A DNA stretch of 64,000 bases from assembly GCF_000835495.1 (NCBI RefSeq), contig NW_015622541.1:62001-126000 (forward strand), in the 5' to 3' direction. The notes under the pieces were generated by a model, which ran no database searches, had not been told where the DNA came from, and worked only from the letters and a program-made list of their open reading frames with translations. This DNA comes from Cladophialophora immunda. Taxonomy: Eukaryota; Ascomycota; Eurotiomycetes; Chaetothyriales; Herpotrichiellaceae. Positions 45,697 through 56,712 of this stretch are shown piece by piece. The position numbers and the translations under genes were made by a program. The stretch's first letter is position 1. Each line of letters opens with the position of its first letter.

Positions 45697-46246
45697 GAGA
45701 AGATGCGGGCGTCTGATATACTTCGGCCACTGTAGCTAGACTGTAACAACAGGGGAGTCCTACAAAGACTTATTTGGTTTTCTGTCCAAAGGGTTAGAGC
45801 ATCGGCGCTGGCAGCCGATGTTGGTTATGGGGCGGTGAATATGAGGGCGTCATGGTGAAAAGGACCCGAAGCTAGACCTCGACATTTTGCTCAAGGCTTG
45901 TCTGCGGAGTTACTTGATGAGTCTCACCCGTCTATTGATCATAAGTTACAATTTCTGATGCGAAGGGAACATTGTGTCTTCTCTGTGATAGCAGCGTTAA
46001 GTGCTAGTCGCGGCAACTTTCCTAAGTATGTAGCCATTCGCAATGCAACACTTCAGCTCTTGCGATGTCCCAGTCAAGAGGAAAAGAAATAGATTGGCGT
46101 AAAGCCTCCCTGGTGGCACTGAGTCGTAACTGTAGACAGTTATTTGCAATAAGGAAATAATAGGCCAAGACATATCCCGTCTACTCTGACGCCTGGCGCC
46201 GTGCTCAACATGCAAAGCTTCTTTCCAGAGATTCCTGCTCTCAGTC
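45697..46246. other. Convergent 3' region, CAP gene and VPS2
   Basis: 550 bp between two stop codons. Probable 3' untranslated regions only; small frames have no support. Confidence 0.45.
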
Positions 46247-47085
46247 CTACTTCCGCAGACTATCCAAGCGAGCTTGCAAGTCGTCATCCTCGCCTCCGCC
46301 TCCTATTGCCTGAGCAACGCGGCCTTCCGGTACTGCCGCCTTCTGTATCCCAGTTGGCGTTTCACCGAGCTGTAGCATAGCATTAGTCTCCGGTATTCAA
46401 AACGTGGAATCGGTCCTACCGCGTTATTCAGATCGACACCGATTTCATCCAGCACCTGATTCACCACTTCTTCCCCTTCCTCTTCATCTTCCAACCCGGT
46501 GACATCGTCAATAGCATCGTCCATCATCTCCTGGCGCTGATCCATGATATCGTTCTCGCGTTCAAACTCCATAGCGATTCGCTGTAGAGCAGGCAGGTTC
46601 ATCTGACGATTCATGCTCCCAAGTAGCATAGTAGCTCCTTTCATGGACTGCATCATTTGTTCATTGCTCCGGACAGTCTTCCGCACGTAACGCCGTTGGT
46701 CAGCCGATATTCGCACTGTAAAAAGGATCCAGGGGTGTCTACCTGTATCCTCAAGCTAATTGCCTGCAGTTGCGTCCTCATCTGGTAGAACTTCTGAATA
46801 TACCTCCTCGTTCTGACCAGGTCCTTTGCCTGGATCTTGCAGGCTCCAATCTGCCCATTCTTTGCACTCTTCTTGATGTCTGCCACAAGCTTTTTCTCTT
46901 GATTCTCTAGTTTTACACGCTCACGGTCCAGTTCACGTTGGGTCTTCTCCAGAGCGCGTTGGTGTTTGCGTAGCCTCTCGGCTGGGGTCATGCGTTTGCC
47001 AAAGGCCCATTCTATTATCTGATATCGAGAGGTTAGTGGGGTCGAAGCGGTGGTGGGCAGAGAGACGACAGAGACTCACATTCAT
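46247..47085 (-). CDS. VPS2: ESCRT-III subunit Vps2/Did4 (CHMP2)
   Basis: Core ESCRT-III protein that polymerises on endosomes and recruits Vps4 for multivesicular-body sorting. Four exons: 47085-47080 (just MN), 47018-46743, 46677-46420 and 46369-46247, total 220 residues. The order reads MNIIEWAFGKRMTPAERLRK, a basic first helix, then TVRSNEQMMQSMKGATMLLG, an acidic linker with GLEDEEEGEE, and LGETPTG. The C-terminus DDLQARLDSLRK is a MIM1 helix that binds the Vps4 MIT domain. The last exon is not visible as a long frame: the third exon alone would read into a false tail. Introns are 61, 65 and 50 bp. Divergent from FZO1. Confidence 0.95.
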
Positions 47086-47449
47086 GGTGAGGTGTTCGAA
47101 GAGTGGCCGGAATACAAAGGCAAGATGGCGCAGAGTCTACCAAGTATTAGACTGCAATCAAAGAATCCGTGCAATAGAGTCTGTCACAGAGATCAACTCG
47201 AGGCTGCGGTCTTAGAAGCGTGAACTAGAGCGTCGGTGCAGCAGCCACTGACGCTGCCGGAAGAACATCGGCTGTTCCTCCGATCACCCCAGACTGCGAC
47301 CTCCGTCTTCTTTTTCTCCATCCGCAGACGAAAACATCTACAGATTATTCGCAGGTTCAGCTACAGTCACTATCATGGACCTAGACGAGCCCTTCGATCC
47401 GACGAATCTTGCAATGATCAATTAGGGACTACTGAACACCATTTCCAAA
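47086..47449. promoter_or_regulatory. Divergent promoter of VPS2 and FZO1 with a FZO1 upstream ORF
   Basis: 364 bp between start codons. ATG 47375 opens a 16-residue frame (MDLDEPFDPTNLAMIN) ending at TAG 47423-47425, 24 bp before the FZO1 ATG. If transcription begins upstream of it, it is a uORF that could lower Fzo1 translation. Confidence 0.5.
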
Positions 47450-50319
47450 ATGAGCGACACCAATGAATCTGGCGAAGGATCATCGCGCGCTCCCCTTGAT
47501 CCTGATTTCGCGCCCTCCATGGACCAGGACGAATTGACATCGCCCAGCCCTATCCACCCACCTATTTACCGGCCCGAGTACATGACCGTAGGAACTGGAT
47601 CACAGCCATCTCATGCTGCAGCTCTTATGCAACAGCTAGAACAAGATTCTGGCTATGGCAGCATGGCAAGTGACGTGCAACAGTCTGGTGGCGAGATGCG
47701 TGCGTGGGAGGATGAACTGCTGAGAGACAGACCGACACCTGCCCATACTCCCCAGATCCATGGACAACCCGCGAAGATGTCGGAAACAGAGAAACGATCG
47801 CTCGCCAGCCATGTGCATCAACTCTATTACAATCAAAATCGCGTCGCCCTTGCGAAAGCAATCTCCCAGACCGTCGAACTGCTGAAGCAATTACAAGAGA
47901 TGAACGCTCAATGGCCTGCGCACTACCCTTCTGTTCAGAAAGATGAGAAAGACAGCCAGTCAGTCAGACCAGTCCTGCGAGAAGTCCAGTCAACAAGGCA
48001 AGCGGCGGATCTGTCACGGCAGATGTTTCTCAAAAAGGCAGCACAAGATCGGCCCGGAGCGTTGAGAAGAGCTGGGACTTCAGTGGGAGAAGATGCGACG
48101 GGAGAGTCAAGTTCGCAAGTACAACATAGACCGACACCGGAACCACGGCTCATCACACCACAAATCGCGCAAGAGTTTTCCATCCTCAAACTTGACCTCA
48201 AAGTCGGCGCGCTATCTCAAACGGAACTTGTTCATTCTCTGGAAAAGAAGTCAATCGCGTCATTACTGGACGGTAAGATAAGTCAGAGCGTTCGGCATTT
48301 ACTGGCACTCCGGGACCGGATAGAAGATACGTCAAGCAAAGTCTTGGTTACCGGAGATCTAAATGCGGGAAAGTCGACCTTCTGTAACGCCCTCCTGCGC
48401 CGCAAGATTCTGCCTGAGGATCAGCAACCATGTACCAGTATCTTCTGTGAAGTGCTGGATGCTAAAGAAAATGGTGGCATCGAAGAGGTCCATGCTGTCC
48501 ACAAGGACTCCGTCTACGATCGGAATGATGAAAGCACCTATGACTCTTATTCCCTGAAAGACCTGGAGAAGATAGTCATTGACAACGACCGATATATGCA
48601 GTGCAAGGTCTACGTCAAAGATATCCGAACGATCGACCAGTCGTTACTGAATAATGGCGTCGTCGACATCGCGCTGATTGATGCTCCCGGTTTGAATTCG
48701 GACTCAGTGAAGACCACGGCTGTATTCGCCCGACAAGAAGAGATTGACGTCGTTGTCTTTGTGGTCTCAGCAGCAAATCACTTTACCCTGTCTGCCAAGG
48801 AGTTCATTTGGCAAGCCGCTCATGAGAAAGCCTACATCTTCATGGTGGTCAATGGGTTTGACAATATCCGTGATAAAGAACGATGTCAGAAGATGATTCT
48901 GGACCAATTGGCCAAATTGAGCCCACAGACCTTCAAGGAAGCCCAGGAACTGGTCCATTTCGTGTCGAGCAATGCTATTCCTATGGTGCCCTCCCTAATC
49001 ACTAACGGAGTTGGCGGTGGTGGCAGTGGAGGTGGAGGTGGATCGGATCCCCCCGGGGACGACGATGATGGCGGTTCCGACAAAGGCAAGGGGAAAGACA
49101 AGGAAAAGATTCGAGATTTTGAAGTTCTTGAGAGTGCGCTCCGACGGTTTGTCTTGGAGAAGAGAGCACGCTCGAAACTTGCGCCCGCGAAGACCTATCT
49201 CATGAACTGCTTGGGCGACATGAATGTCCTCGCCACGGTGAACCGCGACGTTGCACAATCGGAGCTTGACCGAGTATCCAAAGAACTTTCGGATCTCGAA
49301 CCGGAATTCGAAGAGAAGCAGAAACAGCGTGGAGCCGTTTCGGAACAAGTCGAAAAAGGAATTGACTCGACCTCCACTGAGGTGTACAACCACACTCGAT
49401 CAACTCTATCCAGCACTATTGCAAACGTCGGCAATCAAAACCACGGCATCGAATACCCTGGGGTATTCTCGGCATTCCAATACGCGGAAGACTTGCGCAT
49501 TGCCATGCTTGATCAAATTTCCGCGGCCGTCGCCAGCTGCGAGAACTACGGCCGAGCGAGGACTGTGCAGGGCGTCAACACGATCAAATCACTTGGCCTA
49601 TTGCATGTGGGCGATAGCTATGAGAACCTCAACTTCGCTGCAGACAAGATGTTCCAGCGCCGAAAGGATGCGCTGGTGCGATCTGTAGATACAGACGTCG
49701 AGATCTGGGATTTCTTCGACGTTGCTGGGTTGTGGGAGCGACAGGAGAAGACCGTTGGCACAGGACTTGCGCTCACTGTTGCTGGGACGTTAGGCACCAG
49801 GGCAATTGGCGGTGTCGGTTGGGTTGATGGAGCGTTCGGCGCGGCCAAAATACTAGGGAGCCGGAATCTGAGGAGGTTGATTCTACCAGGCGCTATTGCT
49901 GCTGGTGAGTTATGTTGTCTTCATACAAAGCGTCAAACTAACGTGGTGTTCTTGCAGCAATCTTGGCAGTGGCCTACGTTCTGTCTACCATCCCGCAAAG
50001 CCTGCCTCCGCGTCTCGCACAAAAACTCTCAGCAACCCTCGCCCAGATGGACTACACGCACAGCAACGCCCACCGAATCGCCTCCGAGGTCCGTCGCGTG
50101 CTCCGCTACCCGGCCCAACAATTAACGGCAGACCTCGCCCAGAACGTGGAAGAGCTAAGACAGAGGAAAGAAGAGGTGACGAAAACGAAGAAAGAGAGCG
50201 AGGTTGCGCGGAAATACTTTGGAAATCTCGTACGAGAGAGCGAGGAGACGAGGAGGCGAGTGACGGGCATTGATCTCGAAGGAGGTCCCCCTGGTGCTGT
50301 GGGTGGTTATGTCCTGTAA
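47450..50319 (+). CDS. FZO1: Mitofusin Fzo1, outer-membrane fusion GTPase
   Basis: GTPase of the mitochondrial outer membrane that tethers and fuses mitochondria. Exons are 47450-49904 and 49958-50319 (938 residues); the intron cuts the membrane segment, and splicing gives GAIAAAILAVAYVLS. A long disordered N-terminus (1-100) and a helical region precede the GTPase domain: GDLNAGKS (302-309), DAPG (about 411-414) and the G4 site as NGFD (about 468-471), where NKxD is expected. A Gly/Asp/Lys-rich insert sits near 520-545. Two hydrophobic segments (about 770-835) and a C-terminal coiled coil (HR2-like, KRKEEVTKTKKESE-type) complete the layout. ATG 47450 has a good context (aaaATGA). Confidence 0.93.
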
Positions 50320-51004
50320 CCAAGTGTGCTCACTCTGTGCTTGCAGCTCTGAGAGAGAGGTATAGTAAGCAGATGGAGACGCGACGAAGAAGAGAGACGT
50401 GCTCCAATACTATGGTGGTGGGCTACGACTGTGACGGGCATGTATATGAGCGACGCTGGACTTTCTCCACTTGGTCTCCCCTTGACTGTTGTCTACTTGT
50501 ACAAATCCAGCTTCAAACCTTCACGCGGTAGAATTAGCGATAATATGAGGCCTTTCTTCACCCTGTGTTTCGCTGAATTGGGTTTCATGTCCACGAATAC
50601 TCGGTATATAGCGTGCGACGTCTGTTGTGGCTGATGGAGGCTGATGTGAGGCATGACGGAGCAAGAATCGCGGCTGCCTTGGCTTGCCGCGTCGGAAATA
50701 GCGGGATGCGAGAGGCTAGTGAGGCTTAGAGGAGCTTAGTAGAACTTAGTGGCATTTTGAAGTGCTAACGACGCTGGTGGCAGTGTCCTCGACATTGACG
50801 TCATCTTTGTATACGTTCACCTGCGATCCTCACCCACCATCATTCGTCTCGCTGATCGGCGGCTCATTCGTACCCAATGTGCTTAGTGGTTACGACGTGC
50901 CCATATCATTACAGAGATTTGCCTATATCTAGTTGATGCCCTGTTCTTGTCCTGAATCAGACAAAAATCAGACAACACTCCATCAAGTGTGGCACCAGAT
51001 TACA
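50320..51004. other. Intergenic between FZO1 and an uncharacterised gene
   Basis: 685 bp. Three near-identical short direct repeats (gaggcttagaggagcttagtagaacttag area, 50720-50752) occur; no gene is supported. Confidence 0.45.
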
Positions 51005-52430
51005 ATGGCAAACCCGTCGCAGCATCCCAATTACTACTCAGAACAACAGCCCGTGGACATGAATCATCCAGCTTTTGTATACCATCCACAAGAACAACAA
51101 TCAAACTATCCGCCACCTCCCCCTCAGCCGCCGCGACCGAACGAAACCACAGCACCGGGCTACGATCCTCCGGGTCCTCCACTCCCGCAGAGACCCAATG
51201 CCCAGGGAAACTTTGACGTTGAAGCTCAAACTACCGCTTATCCGCAACCTCCCGTCTACAACCCGGCCGCGTACGCTTCTGGCCAACAACACCAGCAGTT
51301 CCAACCACCGCCCAAGCGCTACAAACAAACATTTGCCGTTGATGATGACCCGTCCAACCTCGTCCACTATATCCGCGATCCTCACAAATTGATAGGATAC
51401 TTGGTCCCGTTTCCGCGCCCAGTTCTTCCCAATGTTAATCCAGAAACCATCCCGCCCCGGTTTATGATCTACACCCCGCCGCCACCTCCACTTCAAAAAC
51501 CAACTGAAGGCGAAAAGGAAGCCAAGCTCCACAAGGTCCAGCGGAAATGGCAAGAAGAGGTCCGCTCTGCAAAGACCAGCACCGCCAAAACCGCCAGCTG
51601 GAAGGGTGTCAAGTCTAAAGCGACGCGCGGGATTGATTGGGCCATCCACAAGACCACGTCCTCCAACCTGGACTTTCTCGGCCGTATATCTCCTGGTCCC
51701 CAGCAGGCACATTCCGATGACGAGAGAGACCACGAAGGCCCTGAAACGCACAAGACGGTAGCGGTTGAGGAAATGATACTCATTTATCCACCCACCCTCA
51801 ACCTCACCGACCAACAGATGCGCGAGGAATTCGTCAACACGATGCTGCGTACAAAATCCAAGGCGCAGAGAGACACCATCATCGCGACCGGCCTTATGCC
51901 AGTGGCGTACGGCATCGATATCCTAGCTACATTCATCTGGCCGTTTGGCGGGCTGGGCGAGATCGATACGGTCTGGGCATACGCAAGTTTCCGTGGCGCG
52001 AAGACCGCAAGATCCGTGACAAAGAGGCTGACCAGCTCCACTCAGTTGTCTCCCAACCATGAAGACGAGTCCAACAAGTTGAAGCTCACATTCACACACT
52101 CCCAGCGTCTCGAAATCCTTCGCAGATATCTCGATGCAGAATGCCACAAGGCCGACTCCAAGCTGTTCCCGAACTATGAGCATTCTCCCACGGAAAGCGA
52201 CGTGCTGGAGGCAATAGGTTGGACTCCCAGTCGTGACACCGAGGAGAAGAATTGGGAGGATGAACACTGGGAAATACAGGAAGTCAAGGAGGATTTAAAG
52301 ACGGTATTCAAGAAAGCAGCGAGTGAGTGGAGAAAGTGGTGCCGACTGCTGGAGAAGAAGTAAGTTCATCCCAGGTCATGTCACAGAATGCTAACAACAA
52401 AACAGTCCAGAGAAAGCCATGAAGAAGTAG
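51005..52430 (+). CDS. Conserved fungal protein of unknown function
   Basis: A 459-residue protein. Exons are 51005-52359 and 52406-52430; the 46-bp intron has a gctaac branch motif and adds the tail NPEKAMKK. The upstream ATG at 50936 is in frame, but ATG 51005 (MANPSQHPNYYSE) has a better context. Residues 1-110 are Pro/Gln/Tyr-rich and disordered. The conserved body begins near 140 (PPRFMIYTPPPPPLQKP), with a basic Lys/Trp helix (KVQRKWQEEVRSAK), LIYPPTLNLTDQQMREEF, and a hydrophobic stretch (MPVAYGIDILATFIWPFGGLG, about 300-320). The end is acidic and helical (VFKKAASEWRKWCRLL). I recall similar unnamed fungal proteins but no function; a membrane-associated role is possible. Confidence 0.8.
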
Positions 52431-53763
52431 GCTTGAGACATAGAAGCTGATGCTTCGAATCATGTCATCATTGATACCCGTATACCTCGCGTCGTTGAAA
52501 ATCCGAATAACATCCTGGGGAGGAAGTTGCTGAACATTTCTTTTCTTACGACCAGCTCGCGGACTGCGCTGTTTCAGCCCGTGCACATGAAGTCCATACT
52601 GTTGTGGTGGCTGTGTTATATCAAGAGGGAGCCCTCATTACTCTTGAACATGAACTTTTGACGCAACATTTCTGTGGTCAGTAAAGTCATCTTGCAAGCC
52701 TTGCGTCAATGATAGTCCATGTCAAGAGGCAAACCTAGAGGAGTGGATTTCACAGCCGGATAGTGTCCCCGGAGTCCATAGCACTTGTAATGGTCAATCA
52801 GTGCACATGGAGTGGGGGTTTAAGCGGTTGTCCAGAAATATTTCGGCGACATAACATCCATATCCTCCTGTAGGATCAACAGACGTTTCGAGCCGTGAAA
52901 ACAATCGCGTGGGTGAGTAAAGCCGTGCATGGGAATATCTCTAGGGCCAGGTCCTGTGGCCCACCTTTGTTCATGGCACAGAGTAAAGCCCCTGTCAACA
53001 AGAAGAAAATAAATGTCAGAAATAGATCTGCTGATTTCTATGAGCATACCATATGGTGGCGGAGAAAGTCGAGTTGGATGTTTGATCCGGAAAATCTGGG
53101 CATGGCGGAGAACGACTCAGCCGACAAAGTTCAGTACGAGCACATTTCCGACTCTCTAAGTTGCCGACTGCAACAAGCAAAAAACTAGCCATCCCATCGC
53201 TGGGCCCATCTGCTGTATGGCAAGACCCGTGTAGTCCGATTCGAGTATTGAACAACCAAGGTTAAGGCCCGCATGTTCCAGGATCCATACCCAGGTGTGG
53301 GCTCGCTGTTCGGCAACGGAATTAACGCATAATTGAACTGCGTTTGCTGCGCCTTGTTCAGCGTTTGTAAGCCATTGGGACATAGTTGTCGCCGCGTAGA
53401 AGCGAGCCATATTGGTTCACGCAGCCCAGGGCGATCAGGGACGTGTTGGACAATGGCGAATATCGATGGCTTGTACTCTGTATCTCTCGGCTGCCCGCCT
53501 CCTGATCAATACCATCCACTGCGCCTGTCGGTTGAACAACGGCTGCCGAGCTGCTCGGCCGAATCAGGGTCGCCACTGGGCCATTCGAAAGGGTGCGAGG
53601 GACCAGCTGGACAGCTGGACAGGTAGCCAGCGAGCGGGCGCCTAACGAGATTGACTGACTCATCCGCCAATGGTGCCATCTGGTACTAGAAGCAGGCGGG
53701 GTCTCGCTCCCACGGTGTCGGTGGTCAAGGGATTCCGGGGGGCGAGGGAGGACGAAATAATGT

Positions 53764-53795
53764 GGATGGATGGATGGATGGATGGATGGATGGAT
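53764..53795 (+). repeat. (GGAT)8 microsatellite
   Basis: Eight uninterrupted copies of the tetranucleotide GGAT in non-coding DNA, flanked by a partial ninth copy. Likely length-polymorphic. Confidence 0.95.
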
Positions 53796-54024
53796 GGGTG
53801 CCTGTGCTGTGCATGCTTCGTCTCCGTTTGTGCGTGCGACCGTGAGTGTGCATTTTATGTGCCCGTGAGTGCGTGGCCAAACACAAATATAGCAGGCGGG
53901 CTTTGGCTCTGTACCGAGTCCCCAAGTAATGAAGGCAGAAACCCTGGTAAAGGAATGCCGTCACCACCGTAGACTCCCCGTGGCGAGACGTCTAGGCACC
54001 CTCCCTCGCTACCAAACCGTATTG

Positions 54025-54062
54025 CCTAGGTAATTGGTTAGCTACCTTAGGTACCACCCTAG
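54025..54062. promoter_or_regulatory. Cluster of CCTAGGTA / TACCTTAGGTACC elements
   Basis: cctaggta (54025-54032), taccttaggtacc (54043-54055) and ccctag (54057-54062) occur within 38 bp. Related palindromes recur in other intergenic regions of this window. Function unknown; could be a factor site or a decayed repeat. Confidence 0.4.
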
Positions 54063-54847
54063 CACGGGCGTGCAGCTAGGCCCCAGGGGCGAGAAGAAAT
54101 TATTGACGTCTGATGATGTGGTTCATCCTTTGAGCGGCACCCACAGCCTCTCTGGTTCTCGCCCGCCCTTGGTCTTCCCCTCCCCCACAAACTTCCAGCC
54201 CAGCGCAGACAACAAGCGATCCGATTGAGAAGAGCAAAGAAGAGGTGGAAAGAACAAGCAAGCCGAAAGCAGAGGGCAAAGGAACAGCCCGCAAAGCAAG
54301 CCACACCCCTCATCCATCTTCACCACACATCACCAGCATCGCAAGCCCAAATTTCATCATTCCCTACCTACGTTATATTCTCCTGCTGAGCTGCGCGCGG
54401 CGCACTGCCACCTCCATCTTCTCATCCTCATCATCTGGACCAATAAATTGCTTGTGCCACTCCCTTGCTACCTCGCGCTCTACACCAGTCCCTCAGGCGA
54501 GCGCTATCACTACTGACCTCATTTTATCCCGCTCCTCTTGCTGCACCTAGTTCGACCACCTTGCGACGCTCGTGACTAGGCCTTACATTGCCTCGAGTCA
54601 ACCTCTTCCTCAACAACCTCCGAGACACTAACGTCAAGACCGACATCTGCACTTGTCGGACCGCCACATACCTGCGACTCATCGTCTTACCCTTTATCCT
54701 CAAGCTACCTAGTATTCCCAGCCCTTCAAGCAGAGATCAGAACTCGACCTGGAAGTCCTCTCTCCTGTCCTCCTTGAAGTTCCCTACCTTCGTTTCCTCA
54801 AGCACGCTCGCTCGAGACACTTCTGGTATCCGGCCCGAGGCTCCTAG

Positions 54848-56712
54848 CGCATTCCTGTCTCTTTCAAGCTGGCGGGCACAACCGATCGGAGAACCTCCTC
54901 GGGAGGCTTTCTCAATCGCGTCTTTGGAGGCAAGAAGGAGAAGGACACAGACTCGGAGAGCACACCCTCTCGAATCAGCACCGACAGCAACCAAAATGGC
55001 CCTACTTCTCCAGGTGGCACCATCACAGTCAAGACCAACGACTTGAGCCCCAAATCCGAAACTCGAAAGCCAGCAGAAGAGGCCTCCGCTTCGCCTACAG
55101 CCGACCCCAAGAAGCGGAGGAGCAGTAGTGCCAAAGCCAAAGAGATCTTTACTCAGGCCAAAAACTCGTTAATCCACGGCGACAAGGACGGGCCCCAAAC
55201 ACCCATGCAGAGATTGTCCAAGACCGATGCCGCACTGAGCGTGCCACAAGGCTCGCTGAACAACTCGGCCGGCGAGTCGCAACCTACGCCGAACTCATCC
55301 TTTTTGGTGGGCGTGACGGAAGACAAGAACAAGAAATGTCGCCGCACCATGGAAGACACTCACTCATATCTCTACAACTTTCTCGGCACGCCTGCGCCCG
55401 TACTCTCCTCCGACAGCTCATTATCCAAGAAAAATTCCAGGGAAGATCGGAACAGTCTCAATACCATCCCATCCAATTCTGGCCAACATGTGGTGGAGAC
55501 CGACAATGGCTACTTTGCTATTTTTGACGGACATGCTGGCACCTTTGCCGCCGAGTGGTGTGGGAAGAAATTACACGTCATCCTGGAAGAACTAATGCGC
55601 AAATACCCCAATACGCCCGTACCAGAGTTGCTCGATCAGACATACACCTCGGCCGACAATCAGTTAGAGAGATTGCCACTCAAAAATAGTGGGTGTACAG
55701 CGATCACCGCGGTGCTGCGGTGGGAGGACCGCGTGCCCACCAACCATTCCGCTACGGGGTCTCAAGCTATTGCATCGTTGGCCGCAGCAGCAGCTAAAGA
55801 GGCGGAAAAGAATGAGAAGAACAACGAGCCACTGAAAGACGGAAAAGACTCCACGCCGAGGTCCAACTCAACGGCTGAGGCGGCGGCAGCAGCGATCCAA
55901 GAAGCCAAGCAAAAGGCCACGCGACAGAGAGTGCTTTACACCGCTAATGTTGGTGATGCTCGGATTGTTTTGTGTCGCAACGGGAAGGCGCTTCGTCTGT
56001 CGTACGACCACAAGGGAATGGACGAAAACGAGGGACGGAGGATATCGAAAGCCGGAGGATTGATATTGAACAACCGGGTGAACGGGGTGCTAGCGGTGAC
56101 GCGAGCATTGGGCGACTCGTATCTGAAAGACTTGGTCACCGGACATCCTTATACAACAGAGACTGTGATTCAACCTGACCAAGACGAGTTTTTGATCTTG
56201 GCCTGTGATGGAGTGAGTTGATCTTGAGACCAACATTTTGGGGTGCATGTCATGCTAACACGCAACAGTTGTGGGATGTCTGCTCAGACCAGGAAGCGGT
56301 GGACTTGGTCCGCAACGTTCACGACCCTCAAGCCGCGTCGAAGATACTAGTAGATCACGCGTTGGCACGTTTCTCGACCGACAATCTGTCCGTCATGGTT
56401 GTTCGATTCGATCCGCAGAAACTACAACACAATACCAAGATGGATATTGGAGTGGAGACTGAAACAACCAAGGATAAACTAGCGATCAGCGAGGTGGAGA
56501 TGCTTGTGGGAGAAGCACGGCGGCATTCCGGACTGGCTCAAGAAGGGCAAATTTCTGATCAGGACTCGGAAGAACTGAGGCAGTCAGTGATCAAGGAACA
56601 GGAAGAAGAAGATCAGGAAACGGGGCCAGAGTACACACCGGAGGGCCAGACCGAGGCCGAGAAGATCTTGTCGGAGAAGAAATCGGAGCAGGTGAAGCCT
56701 AGTGAAAGTTGA
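54848..56712 (+). CDS. PP2C-type protein phosphatase, start unresolved
   Basis: Metal-dependent Ser/Thr phosphatase of the PPM family, probably acting on stress MAP-kinase signalling as fungal Ptc proteins do. Exons are 54848-56212 and 56269-56712 (up to 602 residues). Motifs in order are [70 protein letters not shown] (across the splice) and [11 protein letters not shown] 60-residue Ala/Lys/Glu-rich insert lies between the SGCTA and VGDAR motifs, and the C-terminus is acidic. The frame is open back to a stop at 54845-54847 with coding-like sequence ([17 protein letters not shown]) but no in-frame ATG before 55205. A non-AUG start (CTG 54869) or a missing 5' exon is needed. The start given is the limit of the open frame. 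Confidence 0.85.

Larger units (their letters stand above)
52431..54847. other. Large gene-free stretch upstream of the PP2C gene
   Basis: 2417 bp. Frames on both strands have no family likeness. It holds a (GGAT)8 microsatellite at 53764-53795, a cluster of TACCTAGGTA-like elements at 54025-54062, and from about 54200 a C/T- and A-rich leader. No ATG occurs on the plus strand from 54119 to 54995. Likely a long promoter and leader of the phosphatase gene. Confidence 0.5.

Noticed and set aside
51101..51814. 237-codon minus frame
   Set aside because: Antisense to the Pro-rich part of the gene at 51005; composition artefact.
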